A stretch of 44,772 bases of DNA from Lachnospiraceae bacterium (GTDB lineage: Bacteria > Bacillota_A > Clostridia > Lachnospirales > Lachnospiraceae): positions 1-44,772 of the forward strand of contig JAILCT010000178.1 in NCBI GenBank assembly GCA_024690425.1, given 5' to 3'. The position numbers were made by a program, and so were the translations under genes. Below, piece after piece: positions 7,763 through 15,599 of this stretch. The notes under the pieces were generated by a model. That model had not been told where the DNA came from. It searched no databases and worked only from the letters and a program-made list of their open reading frames with translations. Positions within the stretch are counted from its first letter, which is position 1, and the number at the start of each line of letters is the position of its first letter.

Positions 7763-8506
7763 ATGAAGCTTAAGTCTTATCTTAGGGGATTGGGAACCGG
7801 GCTTTTTGTATCTGCCGTTCTTATGGGCATAGCGACATCCGGCAGGGTCAGGGAGTTAAGCGATGCCGAGATTAAACAGAGGGCTGCAGCCCTTGGCATG
7901 GTCGAAGAGGAGAAGGTTCTTGTAAAGCCGTCGACAGAGGATGTACAGGAACCGGAGCCTGCGGCAAATGCCGGTGCGGAGGAAAAGGAAGCTGCTGATA
8001 ATAAGAAAGCTTCAGATAATAAGGAAGCCGTAAAGGATGCAGATGGATCAAAAGAGATCCAGCCTGCAGATAACAAATCCGAAGAGAACAGCGAAGAGAT
8101 AAGAGATGAGGAAAAGCCTGAAGTAAAGGAAGAAGAGGCCATAGAAGAAACGCCGGAGGAAGAAAAGCCGGAAGAAGAAACAGTGGATTCAGATGAGATA
8201 AGAGACAGCAAGGAAGACCTTGCCATGGGAGGCAGGAATAAGTCCTCTAATGAGAAGGTGACAGGGCTTAAGAATTCATCCGAGGAACTTGGCTATAACG
8301 AGTACTTTACGATACAGATCGCGTCGGGGTCTACATCAGAGACCGTATCGGGACTGCTTAAGAGGGGCGGTGCAATAGAAGATGCGGCTGAATTTGACGA
8401 TTATCTGTGTGAGAATCATTATGATAAGAAGATTACACCGGGACTCTTCAAGATACCGGTAGGAGCTGATTACAAACAGATTGCCGAAATAATCACCGGT
8501 AACTGA
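7763..8506 (+). CDS. MltG N-domain-like membrane protein without the transglycosylase domain
   Basis: 247 residues. A membrane segment (about 7-27) is followed by a conserved-looking ELSDAEIKQRAAALGMVE helix and a long disordered Glu/Asp/Lys linker (about 55-165). The C-terminal 70 residues read like the LysM-like N-domain of MltG/YceG (YFTIQIASGSTSETVSGLL, then GGAIEDAAEFDDYL and a closing YKQIAEIITGN). The catalytic endolytic transglycosylase domain is absent, so it is unlikely to cut glycan strands itself. A peptidoglycan-binding or scaffold role is inferred. ATG 7763 was preferred over an upstream TTG at 7748 because GAGAGG (7749-7754) suits it. It begins 4 bp after the preceding gene. 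Confidence 0.75.
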   Translation: MKLKSYLRGLGTGLFVSAVLMGIATSGRVRELSDAEIKQRAAALGMVEEEKVLVKPSTEDVQEPEPAANAGAEEKEAADNKKASDNKEAVKDADGSKEIQPADNKSEENSEEIRDEEKPEVKEEEAIEETPEEEKPEEETVDSDEIRDSKEDLAMGGRNKSSNEKVTGLKNSSEELGYNEYFTIQIASGSTSETVSGLLKRGGAIEDAAEFDDYLCENHYDKKITPGLFKIPVGADYKQIAEIITGN

Positions 8507-8524
8507 TAAGCGGGAGGTGTGTAA

Positions 8525-9412
8525 ATGGGAGATTATGTATTAAGCTGCTGCTCAACGGCTGATATGCCTAAGGAGTACTTCAGGGACAGAAATATCGCCT
8601 ATTTGTGTTTCCACTATTATCTTGACGGTAAGCTGTATGTGGATGATCTGGGGCAGTCGATGAAGTTCTCTGACCTGTATGATAAGATGGCTCAGGGATC
8701 AGAGACTCAGACATCACAGCCCAATGTTGAGGAGTATACGGAGTATTTCGAGAAATACCTTGCCGAAGGCAGAGATATAATACATCTTACCTTATCAAGC
8801 GGGATATCGGGAGCCAATAATTCGGCTAATATTGCTGCGAACGAACTGCTGGAGAAGTATCCTGACAGGAAGCTTATCGTTATAGATTCACTGGCTGCGT
8901 CAGGCGGCTTCGGACTTGTTATGGACAAGCTTGCTGACCTTCGTGACGAGGGCAAGTCTATTGATGAACTGGAAAAGTATGTTCTTGAGAACAGGATAAG
9001 GGCACATCACTGGTTTTTTACGACGGACCTTACATATCTTGTAAGGGGCGGGAGAGTAAGCAAGGTCTCCGGTTTCTTCGGTAATATGCTGAGCATATGT
9101 CCGCTCCTTAATGTCAACAATGAAGGTAAGCTGATACCGAGATTTAAGATAAGAACCAAGAAGAAGGTTATAGAGGCGACTGTGGAACAGATGCTTATGC
9201 ATGCCGAGAACGCCAATGATTATAACGGCCGGTGTTTTATAAACCATGCCAACTGTTATGAAGATGCTAAGGCACTCGCATCATTGATAGAAGAGAAGAT
9301 ACCTGCCCTTAAGGACAAGATAGTTATCAATTTTATCGGCACTACCATAGGTGCACACACAGGCCCCGGAACTGTGGCCCTCTTTTTCTGGGGTGATGAG
9401 AGAACGGAATAG
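8525..9412 (+). CDS. DegV family (FakB-like) fatty-acid-binding protein
   Basis: 295 residues. Full-length DegV fold with the family landmarks: TSQPNVEEY near residue 60, the LTLSSGISGANNSANIA loop, and GTTIGAHTGPGTVALFFWG at the end. DegV proteins bind a fatty acid, and in staphylococci and streptococci FakB presents it to the kinase FakA. No fakA is in the window, so kinase partnership is inference. A strong GGGAGGTG site precedes the start. A second DegV gene follows 21 bp later. Confidence 0.92.
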   Translation: MGDYVLSCCSTADMPKEYFRDRNIAYLCFHYYLDGKLYVDDLGQSMKFSDLYDKMAQGSETQTSQPNVEEYTEYFEKYLAEGRDIIHLTLSSGISGANNSANIAANELLEKYPDRKLIVIDSLAASGGFGLVMDKLADLRDEGKSIDELEKYVLENRIRAHHWFFTTDLTYLVRGGRVSKVSGFFGNMLSICPLLNVNNEGKLIPRFKIRTKKKVIEATVEQMLMHAENANDYNGRCFINHANCYEDAKALASLIEEKIPALKDKIVINFIGTTIGAHTGPGTVALFFWGDERTE

Positions 9413-9433
9413 AATATACTGGGAGTAATATTT

Positions 9434-10300
9434 ATGAAGGTTGCGGTAATGACAGATTCCAACAGTGGGATAACTGTTGATGAAGCTAAAGAACTTAATA
9501 TTTTCTGTATGCCCATGCCGGTTATCATTGACGAGGTGGACTACATTGAAGGCGTGAACCTTTCAAGGGCTCACTTTTTTGAGATGATGGTACAGGGAGC
9601 GGATGTATCAACTTCGCAGCCCTCACCCGGCGATCTTACGGATATGTGGGATAAGATATTTGAGGAAGGATATGACGAGATCATATATATCCCCATGTCT
9701 TCAGGACTCAGCTCTTCACAGAAGAATGCTGATTTCTTTGCAAGGGAATATGACGGGAAGGTACAGATAGCGGATAATCACAGGATATCCGTGACTCAGC
9801 GGCAGGCTGTGATGGATGCCATGCTGCTTGCCAGGAAGGGAAACAGTGCCCTTAAGATAAAGGAAGTCCTTGAGGAGACTGCATACGATTCGGTCGTATA
9901 TCTGACTGTTGACACACTGGATCATTTAAGAAAGACGGGCCGCGTCAATGCTACTGCGGCAACGGTAGGCAATGTCTTAGGTATCAAGCCCATCCTGCGT
10001 ACCACCGGAGGTAATTTCGAAGTATGCCTGCCGGTACGCGGTATAAAGAAGGCTATGTCCAAGATGATAGACATGATGAATGAAGAACTTAAGACAAGGT
10101 TTGGCGGAGTACCCGGGAATGAGCTGATAATAGGAACTGCCGGATCATTTGTTGATCAGGAAGACGCACAGCACTGGTGTGATACGGTCAAAGAAGCCTT
10201 CCCTGATATAGAGGTTTATTACAATAAGCTTTCATGTTCGATCTCGGTGCATACCGGTCCTAATGCGATGGGAGTCGGGATAAGCAGAAGGGTAAAGTAA
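9434..10300 (+). CDS. DegV family (FakB-like) fatty-acid-binding protein, second tandem copy
   Basis: 288 residues. DegV landmarks are visible: VAVMTDSNSGITVDEAKEL at the N-terminus, STSQPSPGDL, IYIPMSSGLSSSQKNA, the LRKTGRVNA segment, and SVHTGPNAMGVGI near the C-terminus. It is clearly diverged from the first copy and so probably has a different acyl-chain preference (inference from known FakB paralogues). It starts after a GGGAG site and ends the + strand unit just before the terminator at 10348-10377. Confidence 0.92.
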   Translation: MKVAVMTDSNSGITVDEAKELNIFCMPMPVIIDEVDYIEGVNLSRAHFFEMMVQGADVSTSQPSPGDLTDMWDKIFEEGYDEIIYIPMSSGLSSSQKNADFFAREYDGKVQIADNHRISVTQRQAVMDAMLLARKGNSALKIKEVLEETAYDSVVYLTVDTLDHLRKTGRVNATAATVGNVLGIKPILRTTGGNFEVCLPVRGIKKAMSKMIDMMNEELKTRFGGVPGNELIIGTAGSFVDQEDAQHWCDTVKEAFPDIEVYYNKLSCSISVHTGPNAMGVGISRRVK

Positions 10301-10347
10301 GCTAAGATAAACATAAGTAAGGAAAAACAAAAAATAAGCTAAACAAA

Positions 10348-10377
10348 GAAGAGGCAGGTTCATAAACCTGCCTCTTC
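10348..10377. terminator. Bidirectional intrinsic terminator between degV and the CAP gene
   Basis: A perfect 13-bp stem (GAAGAGGCAGGTT at 10348-10360 with AACCTGCCTCTTC at 10365-10377) closes a 4-nt loop. The + strand continues with a T-rich stretch. The - strand runs into a T-rich tract formed by the A-rich bases at 10321-10347. It lies between two convergent genes, so it probably stops transcription from both sides. Confidence 0.85.
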
Positions 10378-10402
10378 GATGTTTTCGTGTTTGAAACCGG
10401 TA

Positions 10403-10969
10403 TTAATATCCGAATTCCTGTGCCCAGTAATATGTTCCGTCATCAGCTGCGTAGATCGCGATTGCACATCTGGTGAACTCAGGCCATAAAATGTTCTCGC
10501 GATGAGTGGGGCTGTTCATCCAAGCTGTAACAGCTGCACTTGCTGAATTAAATCCATATGCAAGATTCTCGCCGCCCTGTACCCTGCTGTTAACAGTATA
10601 CCACTGCTTGCCGTTGGGCCTTGTATGGGAGAATGATATCTCACATTCCTGAGAACGGACAGCAGAACAGGATTCAAGGTTACCGTCCCATCTAAGCGAT
10701 CCAAGACCTTCAGAAGCACGTTCTGCATTTATTTCATCAAGAGCCTCAAGTGCTATGTTGCGAAGACCTGCATCATCAGCAGAAGAAGCAGCCAAAGCTA
10801 TGGCTTCATCATCTATGCTGGCCACGGTCTCGCCTTCAATGTCTGAAAAACTACGCTTAGCTGAGTTGTCCTCGATCCCTACACCCTTGTAATTCATCAG
10901 TATTGCACACACAGCAACCGGAACGAGCACTACACCTGCTATGATCCCTATAAGAGATTTTTTCTTCAT
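10403..10969 (-). CDS. CAP-domain (SCP/PR-1, YkwD-like) secreted or membrane-anchored protein
   Basis: 188 residues. MKKKSLIGIIAGVVLVPVAV is a signal peptide or membrane anchor (about 5-25). A spacer rich in Ser/Ala/Asp follows. The CAP domain spans about 70-188, with ALDEINAERASEGLGSLRWD, the conserved FSHTRPNG and THREN motifs, and the terminal YYWAQEFGY. Bacterial CAP proteins are extracellular; their activity is mostly unknown. The start at 10969 is set by an AGGAGGG site (complement of about 10976-10982); an upstream in-frame ATG lacks one. It has its own predicted promoter and is convergent with the DegV pair. Confidence 0.9.
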   Translation of the reverse strand: MKKKSLIGIIAGVVLVPVAVCAILMNYKGVGIEDNSAKRSFSDIEGETVASIDDEAIALAASSADDAGLRNIALEALDEINAERASEGLGSLRWDGNLESCSAVRSQECEISFSHTRPNGKQWYTVNSRVQGGENLAYGFNSASAAVTAWMNSPTHRENILWPEFTRCAIAIYAADDGTYYWAQEFGY

Positions 10970-11019
10970 AGCAATTTCCCTCCTTTGGATCTTACATCCT
11001 ATAACAAACATCCTTGCAC

Positions 11020-11037
11020 GCAAAGGTAGCCCTTTGC
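11020..11037 (-). other. Short hairpin in the 5' leader of the CAP gene
   Basis: GCAAAGG (11020-11026) and CCTTTGC (11031-11037) form a perfect 7-bp stem with a 4-nt loop. It falls directly downstream of the predicted - strand promoter, at or near the 5' end of the leader, where it could stabilise the transcript. No riboswitch was recognised. Confidence 0.35.
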
Positions 11038-11043
11038 ACTTAT

Positions 11044-11072
11044 ATTATGTCACACCTGCCCCGTAAATGCAA
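11044..11072 (-). promoter_or_regulatory. Predicted housekeeping promoter of the CAP gene
   Basis: On the - strand, TTGCAT (complement of 11067-11072) and CATAAT (complement of 11044-11049) are separated by exactly 17 bp. Transcription would start near 11037, giving a leader of about 70 nt. Confidence 0.6.
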
Positions 11073-11176
11073 CAATAAAATGAAAAAAATATCACAAAAA
11101 TTATCAAACGTGACATTTCCTTATTGTTTATTTTGCATGACCACAGAAAAATGAAATTTTTCTGATATCCTACAGG

Positions 11177-11205
11177 TTGTATATGGAGGACAATTATTGT
11201 AATAT
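11177..11205 (+). promoter_or_regulatory. Predicted housekeeping promoter of the CPBP protease gene
   Basis: TTGTAT (11177-11182) and TAATAT (11200-11205) are spaced by 17 bp in the A/T-rich divergent region 10970-11250. The ribosome-binding site AAGGAG (11236-11241) lies about 30 bp downstream. Confidence 0.5.
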
Positions 11206-11250
11206 ATATAGTGGTTTGCAATGCGATTTGACACGAAGGAGATGACGATC

Positions 11251-12207
11251 ATGACCGATAACATTCAGGCAGATGCTAATAATGAAATTACAGTTGATAA
11301 AAACAGGGACGGACAGAGGATCGTAATATATCTTCTTATGGTTTTTATCCTTACATATTTATATGAATACTTTTTTGTGGTAAGACCAATAATGTCGGAT
11401 GCGGGGAACAATATCGCCAATATGTCCCTCTGGGTTGCTATCGCGATGTTTTTCCCGGCCTTGTGCGTGGTCATAACAAGGCTTGTTACAGGTGAAGGCT
11501 TCGGGAACTCCAAGATAAGCCTTAACCTGAAGAACGGCAGATACAGATATTATATTCTGGCGTGGTTTTTGCCCGGTATATTGACAGTAATCGGAATACT
11601 TATCTATTTTGCTGTATTCAGGGACGATTATTCAAGTGATATGAAGTTTATGATAGATACCTATGCAGGACAGGGAATATCGGGGATAACTCCCGAAGCA
11701 GCCAGAATGAGCGCGATATCCCAGGCGTTTACTGCCTTTTTGATAGGACCGATACTTAACTGCCTGACATGCTTTGGCGAGGAATGGGGCTGGAGAGGGT
11801 ATCTGCTCCATAAGTTAAAGGGAAGGTTCAGGCCCCTGCCGCTCATGATTTTAACAGGTGCGATCTGGGGACTGTGGCACCTTCCGCTTACCATCATGGG
11901 ACATAATTACGGCAGGGATTATGCGGGTTATCCATATCTTGGGATATTTGCAATGATCGTTTTCTGTTTTTCGATCGGAACGTTTTTCTCCTATGTTACC
12001 CTGAAGACAGATTCATGCATACCGGCTGTTATAGGACATGGGGCTGTCAATTCCATAGGAGCGCTCGGGATCCTCTTTACGAAAGATGGGGGCAGGATGC
12101 TGCTCGGACCGTCACCGTCAGGTCTCGTTTCGGGTATACCGATCCTGATCGTGGCGATCATTCTGATATGGTTTATGTGCAATAATGAGGAAAAAGAAAA
12201 AAAGTAA
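11251..12207 (+). CDS. CPBP family intramembrane metalloprotease
   Basis: 318 residues with about eight hydrophobic segments. The Abi/CPBP (CAAX protease and bacteriocin-processing) motifs are present: motif 1 GEEWGWRGYL (about residue 179), motif 2 WGLWHLPL (about 209), and the last histidine motif GHGAVNS (about 264). The glutamates and histidines of the metal site are all present, so it should be active. Substrate unknown; relatives handle prenylated proteins, bacteriocin immunity or surface proteins. ATG 11251 is well spaced from AAGGAG (11236-11241); ATGs at 11221 and 11242 are not. Its last 23 bases overlap the start proposed for the deacetylase gene. Confidence 0.9.
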   Translation: MTDNIQADANNEITVDKNRDGQRIVIYLLMVFILTYLYEYFFVVRPIMSDAGNNIANMSLWVAIAMFFPALCVVITRLVTGEGFGNSKISLNLKNGRYRYYILAWFLPGILTVIGILIYFAVFRDDYSSDMKFMIDTYAGQGISGITPEAARMSAISQAFTAFLIGPILNCLTCFGEEWGWRGYLLHKLKGRFRPLPLMILTGAIWGLWHLPLTIMGHNYGRDYAGYPYLGIFAMIVFCFSIGTFFSYVTLKTDSCIPAVIGHGAVNSIGALGILFTKDGGRMLLGPSPSGLVSGIPILIVAIILIWFMCNNEEKEKK

Positions 12208-13180
12208 TCAAAAAAAATCTTTTAATAAGCATACTTGTTGTGGTACAATAGCATTGATATGTTGTGTCAAAAATAAAGGCCTTAAGCTAGCAGTCATGCT
12301 GGGCATAGTATTTGCCGCAACATTTTTCCTGTGCTATCAGGGGAATTCGAGCTCATCAATGCAGCTTGACGGTGTATCCAAGGGACTTCTGGTCTCGCGG
12401 CTTTCGATGGAATCCTATGATGGGGAGATCGCAAGGCGGGCAGAAGAGGAAGCAGCCGCAGCGCAGGGGCCCGAGGTTTCCGTTGAAGTCAAGGAACTTA
12501 AGGAAGACAGTGAGCAGAGCGAAACGGATGTAAGATCATCCACGCAGGCAGTCAAGAAGGCATATCTTACCTTTGATGACGGACCGAGCCCCAATACGGG
12601 CAAGATCCTTGATATCCTGAATGGCTACAATGTCAAGGGGAACTTCTTTGTAATAGGACGTTTCTCCGATGCTTATAAGAATGAATACAGGCGGATCATC
12701 AACGAAGGTCATGTGATGGGGATGCATTCCTATTCACACATATACACGGAAGTATACGATTCTGTAGAAGCTTTTACAGCAGATCTTGACCACGTTCAAT
12801 ATGTTATATACGATATCACGGGCGTTTTGCCCACGATATACAGGTTTCCGGGAGGAAGCAATAACGAAGTGGCACAGGTGAGCATGAACAGGTTTACCGA
12901 TGTGCTGGATAAAAGGGGAATTGTCTATTACGACTGGAATATAAACAGCGGAGATGCTGATTCAGCCAGGCTCTCCAAGCAGGAGATCATAGACAATGTG
13001 TTTAACGGGATCAATGCGCTAAGCACACCCGAAGACAGGAATGAGATAATGATCCTGTTTCATGATCTGTCGGAGAAGACTACAACGGTAGAAGCCCTGC
13101 CGGTCATCATTGAAGGACTGCAGGCACAGGGCTATGTCATTCTTCCGATAGATGATTATACAAAGACAATCCAATATTAA
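12185..13180 (+). CDS. Polysaccharide deacetylase (NodB domain), probably peptidoglycan N-deacetylase
   Basis: 331 residues with a highly basic cytoplasmic tail (about 1-33), a membrane segment (about 34-52), a Glu/Ala/Ser-rich spacer, and a NodB domain (about 125-325). The motifs are LTFDDGPSPNTG (catalytic and metal Asp), HSYSH (metal His pair), RFPGGSNNE, the YYDWNINSGD segment, and ILFHDLSEK (final His). It is thus a likely active metal-dependent deacetylase facing the outside. The start is uncertain: ATG 12185 overlaps the previous gene and has no ribosome-binding site. ATG 12296 would keep the anchor and the whole enzyme domain, and an extended -10 box lies between the two. It is followed by a bactofilin gene. 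Confidence 0.88.
   Translation: MRKKKKSNQKKSFNKHTCCGTIALICCVKNKGLKLAVMLGIVFAATFFLCYQGNSSSSMQLDGVSKGLLVSRLSMESYDGEIARRAEEEAAAAQGPEVSVEVKELKEDSEQSETDVRSSTQAVKKAYLTFDDGPSPNTGKILDILNGYNVKGNFFVIGRFSDAYKNEYRRIINEGHVMGMHSYSHIYTEVYDSVEAFTADLDHVQYVIYDITGVLPTIYRFPGGSNNEVAQVSMNRFTDVLDKRGIVYYDWNINSGDADSARLSKQEIIDNVFNGINALSTPEDRNEIMILFHDLSEKTTTVEALPVIIEGLQAQGYVILPIDDYTKTIQY
12242..12249 (+). promoter_or_regulatory. Possible extended -10 promoter inside the deacetylase 5' end
   Basis: TGG followed by a good TACAAT hexamer (12244-12249) forms an extended -10 element, although there is no convincing -35 box 16-18 bp upstream. If used, transcription would begin near 12256 and the deacetylase would start at ATG 12296. 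Confidence 0.3.
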
Positions 13181-13202
13181 TATAATATGAGGAGGATTTG
13201 AA

Positions 13203-14249
13203 ATGAGCTTTTTTAAGGACTTCAAGGAAGATTTATCGCAGGCGGTGAATGAGCTGATGCCGGAAGAGGAGGCTGTCAAGGAAGCCGTTGCGGCTGTTCC
13301 CGATGAAGCGGATGAATCACCCACACAGAGTGAGGATTATTCATCATTGTTTGCTTCTTTTGACGGAGCCGACGGATCAGGGTCAACTGATGCATCTTCC
13401 GAAGATGAGTATGAGGAAGTAGTCGAGGAAGTGGAAGTCGACGATGATTACGACGGCGATGAGGAAGTCATCGAAGAAGTGATCTATGTTGATGAAGACG
13501 GCAATCCCATAGAGGATATTCCCGATGATGCCGAAATAGAAGAGGTTGTTGAGGAAGAAGAAGTCCTTGAAGAAGAGGAAGAAGAGGATTATTTCGCAGA
13601 AGAGCCTGAACCGGAGAAGGAACCTGCTGATGATCCGGTATCATACGGCGATATGATGTCAGCTCTCTCAGCATCCGATCAGGAGCCTCAGGCAGCGCCT
13701 TCATATGATGAGGGACCTATAAACACCGTTACCACACCCATATTTGAGGAAGAGGAGAGAACAGCTCCCATCAATACCATATGGGATGATAATAAGGGCT
13801 CGAATGCAGGCTGCATTATCGAGGGAATGACAGTAAACGGTAATATAAGCTGTGCCGGAAGCCTTGAGGTTCTGGGAGTTGTTGCAGGTAATCTTGATGT
13901 TTCGGGTAAGCTGAGTATCGGAGGCCGTGTTGAAGGTGATTCCAAGGCCGATAATATCTTCGTAGACGGAGCCAAGATAACCGGAGGTCTTTACTCCAAC
14001 AGTTCGGTCAAGGTTGCTCAGGGTTCTGTTGTTAAGGGTAATATCAAGGCTGCAGCAGCAGTGCTTGCGGGAGCCGTTAAGGGTGATATAGATGTTCAGG
14101 GTCCGGTTGTGCTTGATTCAACGGCAGTTATCATCGGCAACATCAAGAGCAAGTCTATCCAGATCAATAACGGCGCGATAATAGAAGGTTCCTGTTCACA
14201 GTGTTACTCGGATGTTACTGCAAGCAATTACTTCGAGGATGAGGACTGA
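13203..14249 (+). CDS. Bactofilin (polymer-forming cytoskeletal protein) with a long acidic N-terminus
   Basis: 348 residues. The C-terminal part (about 200-335) is a bactofilin right-handed beta-helix, seen as a run of short Gly/Val/Ile repeats (GMTVNGNISCAGSLEVLG, GDIDVQGPVVL, AVIIGNIKSKSIQINNGAII). The first 190 residues are extremely rich in Asp and Glu, with several poly-Glu runs between about 60 and 145, far longer than the short tails of classical bactofilins. Bactofilins polymerise without nucleotides and often organise cell-wall enzymes. The adjacent polysaccharide deacetylase fits that theme. GGAGGA just before the start is a good ribosome-binding site, and pyrH follows after 6 bp. 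Confidence 0.88.
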   Translation: MSFFKDFKEDLSQAVNELMPEEEAVKEAVAAVPDEADESPTQSEDYSSLFASFDGADGSGSTDASSEDEYEEVVEEVEVDDDYDGDEEVIEEVIYVDEDGNPIEDIPDDAEIEEVVEEEEVLEEEEEEDYFAEEPEPEKEPADDPVSYGDMMSALSASDQEPQAAPSYDEGPINTVTTPIFEEEERTAPINTIWDDNKGSNAGCIIEGMTVNGNISCAGSLEVLGVVAGNLDVSGKLSIGGRVEGDSKADNIFVDGAKITGGLYSNSSVKVAQGSVVKGNIKAAAAVLAGAVKGDIDVQGPVVLDSTAVIIGNIKSKSIQINNGAIIEGSCSQCYSDVTASNYFEDED

Positions 14250-14255
14250 TAATAT

Positions 14256-14951
14256 ATGAAGAGGATACTGCTTAAGCTGAGCGGAGAAGCACTGGCCGGT
14301 GACAGGAAGACCGGATTTGATGATGAGACGATCCTTATGGTGGCTCGTCAGGTCAAGGAACTTACGGATAAGGGTACTCAGGTCGGGATCGTTATAGGCG
14401 GCGGCAATTTCTGGCGCGGACGTACCAGCGAGAACATTGACAGGACCAAGGCTGACCAGATAGGGATGCTGGCAACGATAATGAACTGCATATACGTATC
14501 TGAGATATTCAGGTCTGCCGGTATGATGACCAATATCCTTACTCCCTTTGAATGCGGCTCGTTCACCAAGCTTTTTTCCAAGGACAGGGCCAATAAGTAT
14601 TTCGAAAAGGGAATGGTGGTGTTTTTCGCGGGAGGAACCGGTCATCCGTATTTTTCAACCGATACCGGAGTGGTACTCAGGGCAATAGAAGTGGAAGCCG
14701 ACGGTATACTGCTTGCCAAGGCTATAGACGGTGTATATGATTCGGATCCCAAGGAGAATCCGGCTGCGGTCAAGTATGATACGATAACTATCGGTGAGGT
14801 CATTGACAAGCAGCTTAAGGTTGTGGATCTTACGGCTTCGATCCTTGCAATGGAGAATAAGATGCCTATGTATGTATTCTCCCTTAATGAAGAGAACAGT
14901 ATAGTAAATACCATATACGGCGATTTTAACGGCACCAGGGTTACAGTATGA
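14256..14951 (+). CDS. pyrH: UMP kinase PyrH
   Basis: 231 residues, the usual length for the bacterial amino-acid-kinase-fold UMP kinase that converts UMP to UDP. The landmarks are KRILLKLSGEALAG at the N-terminus, VGIVIGGGNFWRG, FFAGGTGHPYFSTDT (UMP-binding), and AKAIDGVYDSDPKENP. It starts 6 bp after the bactofilin gene, with GAGGATGAGGA upstream, and is followed 13 bp later by frr. The usual partners rpsB and tsf are not upstream. Confidence 0.97.
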   Translation: MKRILLKLSGEALAGDRKTGFDDETILMVARQVKELTDKGTQVGIVIGGGNFWRGRTSENIDRTKADQIGMLATIMNCIYVSEIFRSAGMMTNILTPFECGSFTKLFSKDRANKYFEKGMVVFFAGGTGHPYFSTDTGVVLRAIEVEADGILLAKAIDGVYDSDPKENPAAVKYDTITIGEVIDKQLKVVDLTASILAMENKMPMYVFSLNEENSIVNTIYGDFNGTRVTV

Positions 14952-14964
14952 GAAGGGACAGGCT

Positions 14965-15519
14965 ATGAACGAGAGAATCAAAGAATATGAATCCAAGATG
15001 GTAAAAACAATAGATCACCTTACGGCTGATCTTAATACTATAAGGGCAGGAAGAGCCAATCCTCATGTGCTTGACAAGATCAAGGTTGATTATTACGGGA
15101 CCCCCACTCCCATCCAGCAGGTTGGAAATGTGGCGATACCCGAAGCCAGGATAATCCAGATACAGCCATGGGATAAGTCAATGCTCAAGGAGATAGAGAA
15201 GGCGATCCAGACATCCGACCTTGGTATCAATCCCACAAATGACGGAAATGTAATAAGGCTTGTGTTCCCTGAGCTGACAGAGGAACGAAGGAAGGATCTT
15301 GTTAAGGAAGTCAAGAAGAAGGGTGAGGCCGATAAGGTAGCCATAAGAAATATCAGAAGAGATGGCAACGATGCCTTCAAGAAGCTCAGCAAGACCGAGG
15401 ATATTTCGGAAGATGAGATCAAGCAGCTCGAGGAGGAACTCCAGAAGCTTACAGATAAGTTTATTAAGCAGGTGGATCAGATGGTAGACGAGAAGTCGAA
15501 GGATATCCTTACTGTTTAA
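14965..15519 (+). CDS. frr: Ribosome recycling factor
   Basis: 184 residues, standard for RRF, which with EF-G splits post-termination ribosomes. Typical sequences are LNTIRAGRANPHVLD, the VDYYGTPTPIQQVGNVAIPE segment, and TEERRKDLVKEVKKKGE. The start at 14965 has an AGAAGGGA site. It is followed by an intrinsic-terminator-like hairpin at 15540 before uppS. Confidence 0.97.
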   Translation: MNERIKEYESKMVKTIDHLTADLNTIRAGRANPHVLDKIKVDYYGTPTPIQQVGNVAIPEARIIQIQPWDKSMLKEIEKAIQTSDLGINPTNDGNVIRLVFPELTEERRKDLVKEVKKKGEADKVAIRNIRRDGNDAFKKLSKTEDISEDEIKQLEEELQKLTDKFIKQVDQMVDEKSKDILTV

Positions 15520-15539
15520 GAAGAAGTTAAGACGGATAC

Positions 15540-15572
15540 AAGGGCAAGACGGTAATACGTCCTGCCCTTTTA
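15540..15572 (+). terminator. Intrinsic terminator or attenuator between frr and uppS
   Basis: AAGGGCA (15540-15546) plus GACG (15548-15551) pairs with CGTC (15558-15561) plus TGCCCTT (15563-15569). One A-C mismatch interrupts the stem and TTTTAT follows. No promoter is obvious before uppS, so it may be leaky and only reduce downstream expression. Confidence 0.65.
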
Positions 15573-15599
15573 TAGATAAAGGAAATCGGAGGAGATCTG

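Noticed and set aside
7971..8200. Repetitive Lys/Glu/Asp codons in the MltG-like gene, considered as a repeat array or frameshift zone
   Set aside because: The frame is continuous and the composition matches a disordered linker between an anchor and a folded domain.
10970..11250. Divergent intergenic region considered for a riboswitch or small RNA
   Set aside because: Only A/T-rich promoter-like sequence and a 7-bp hairpin are visible; no known riboswitch core was recognised.
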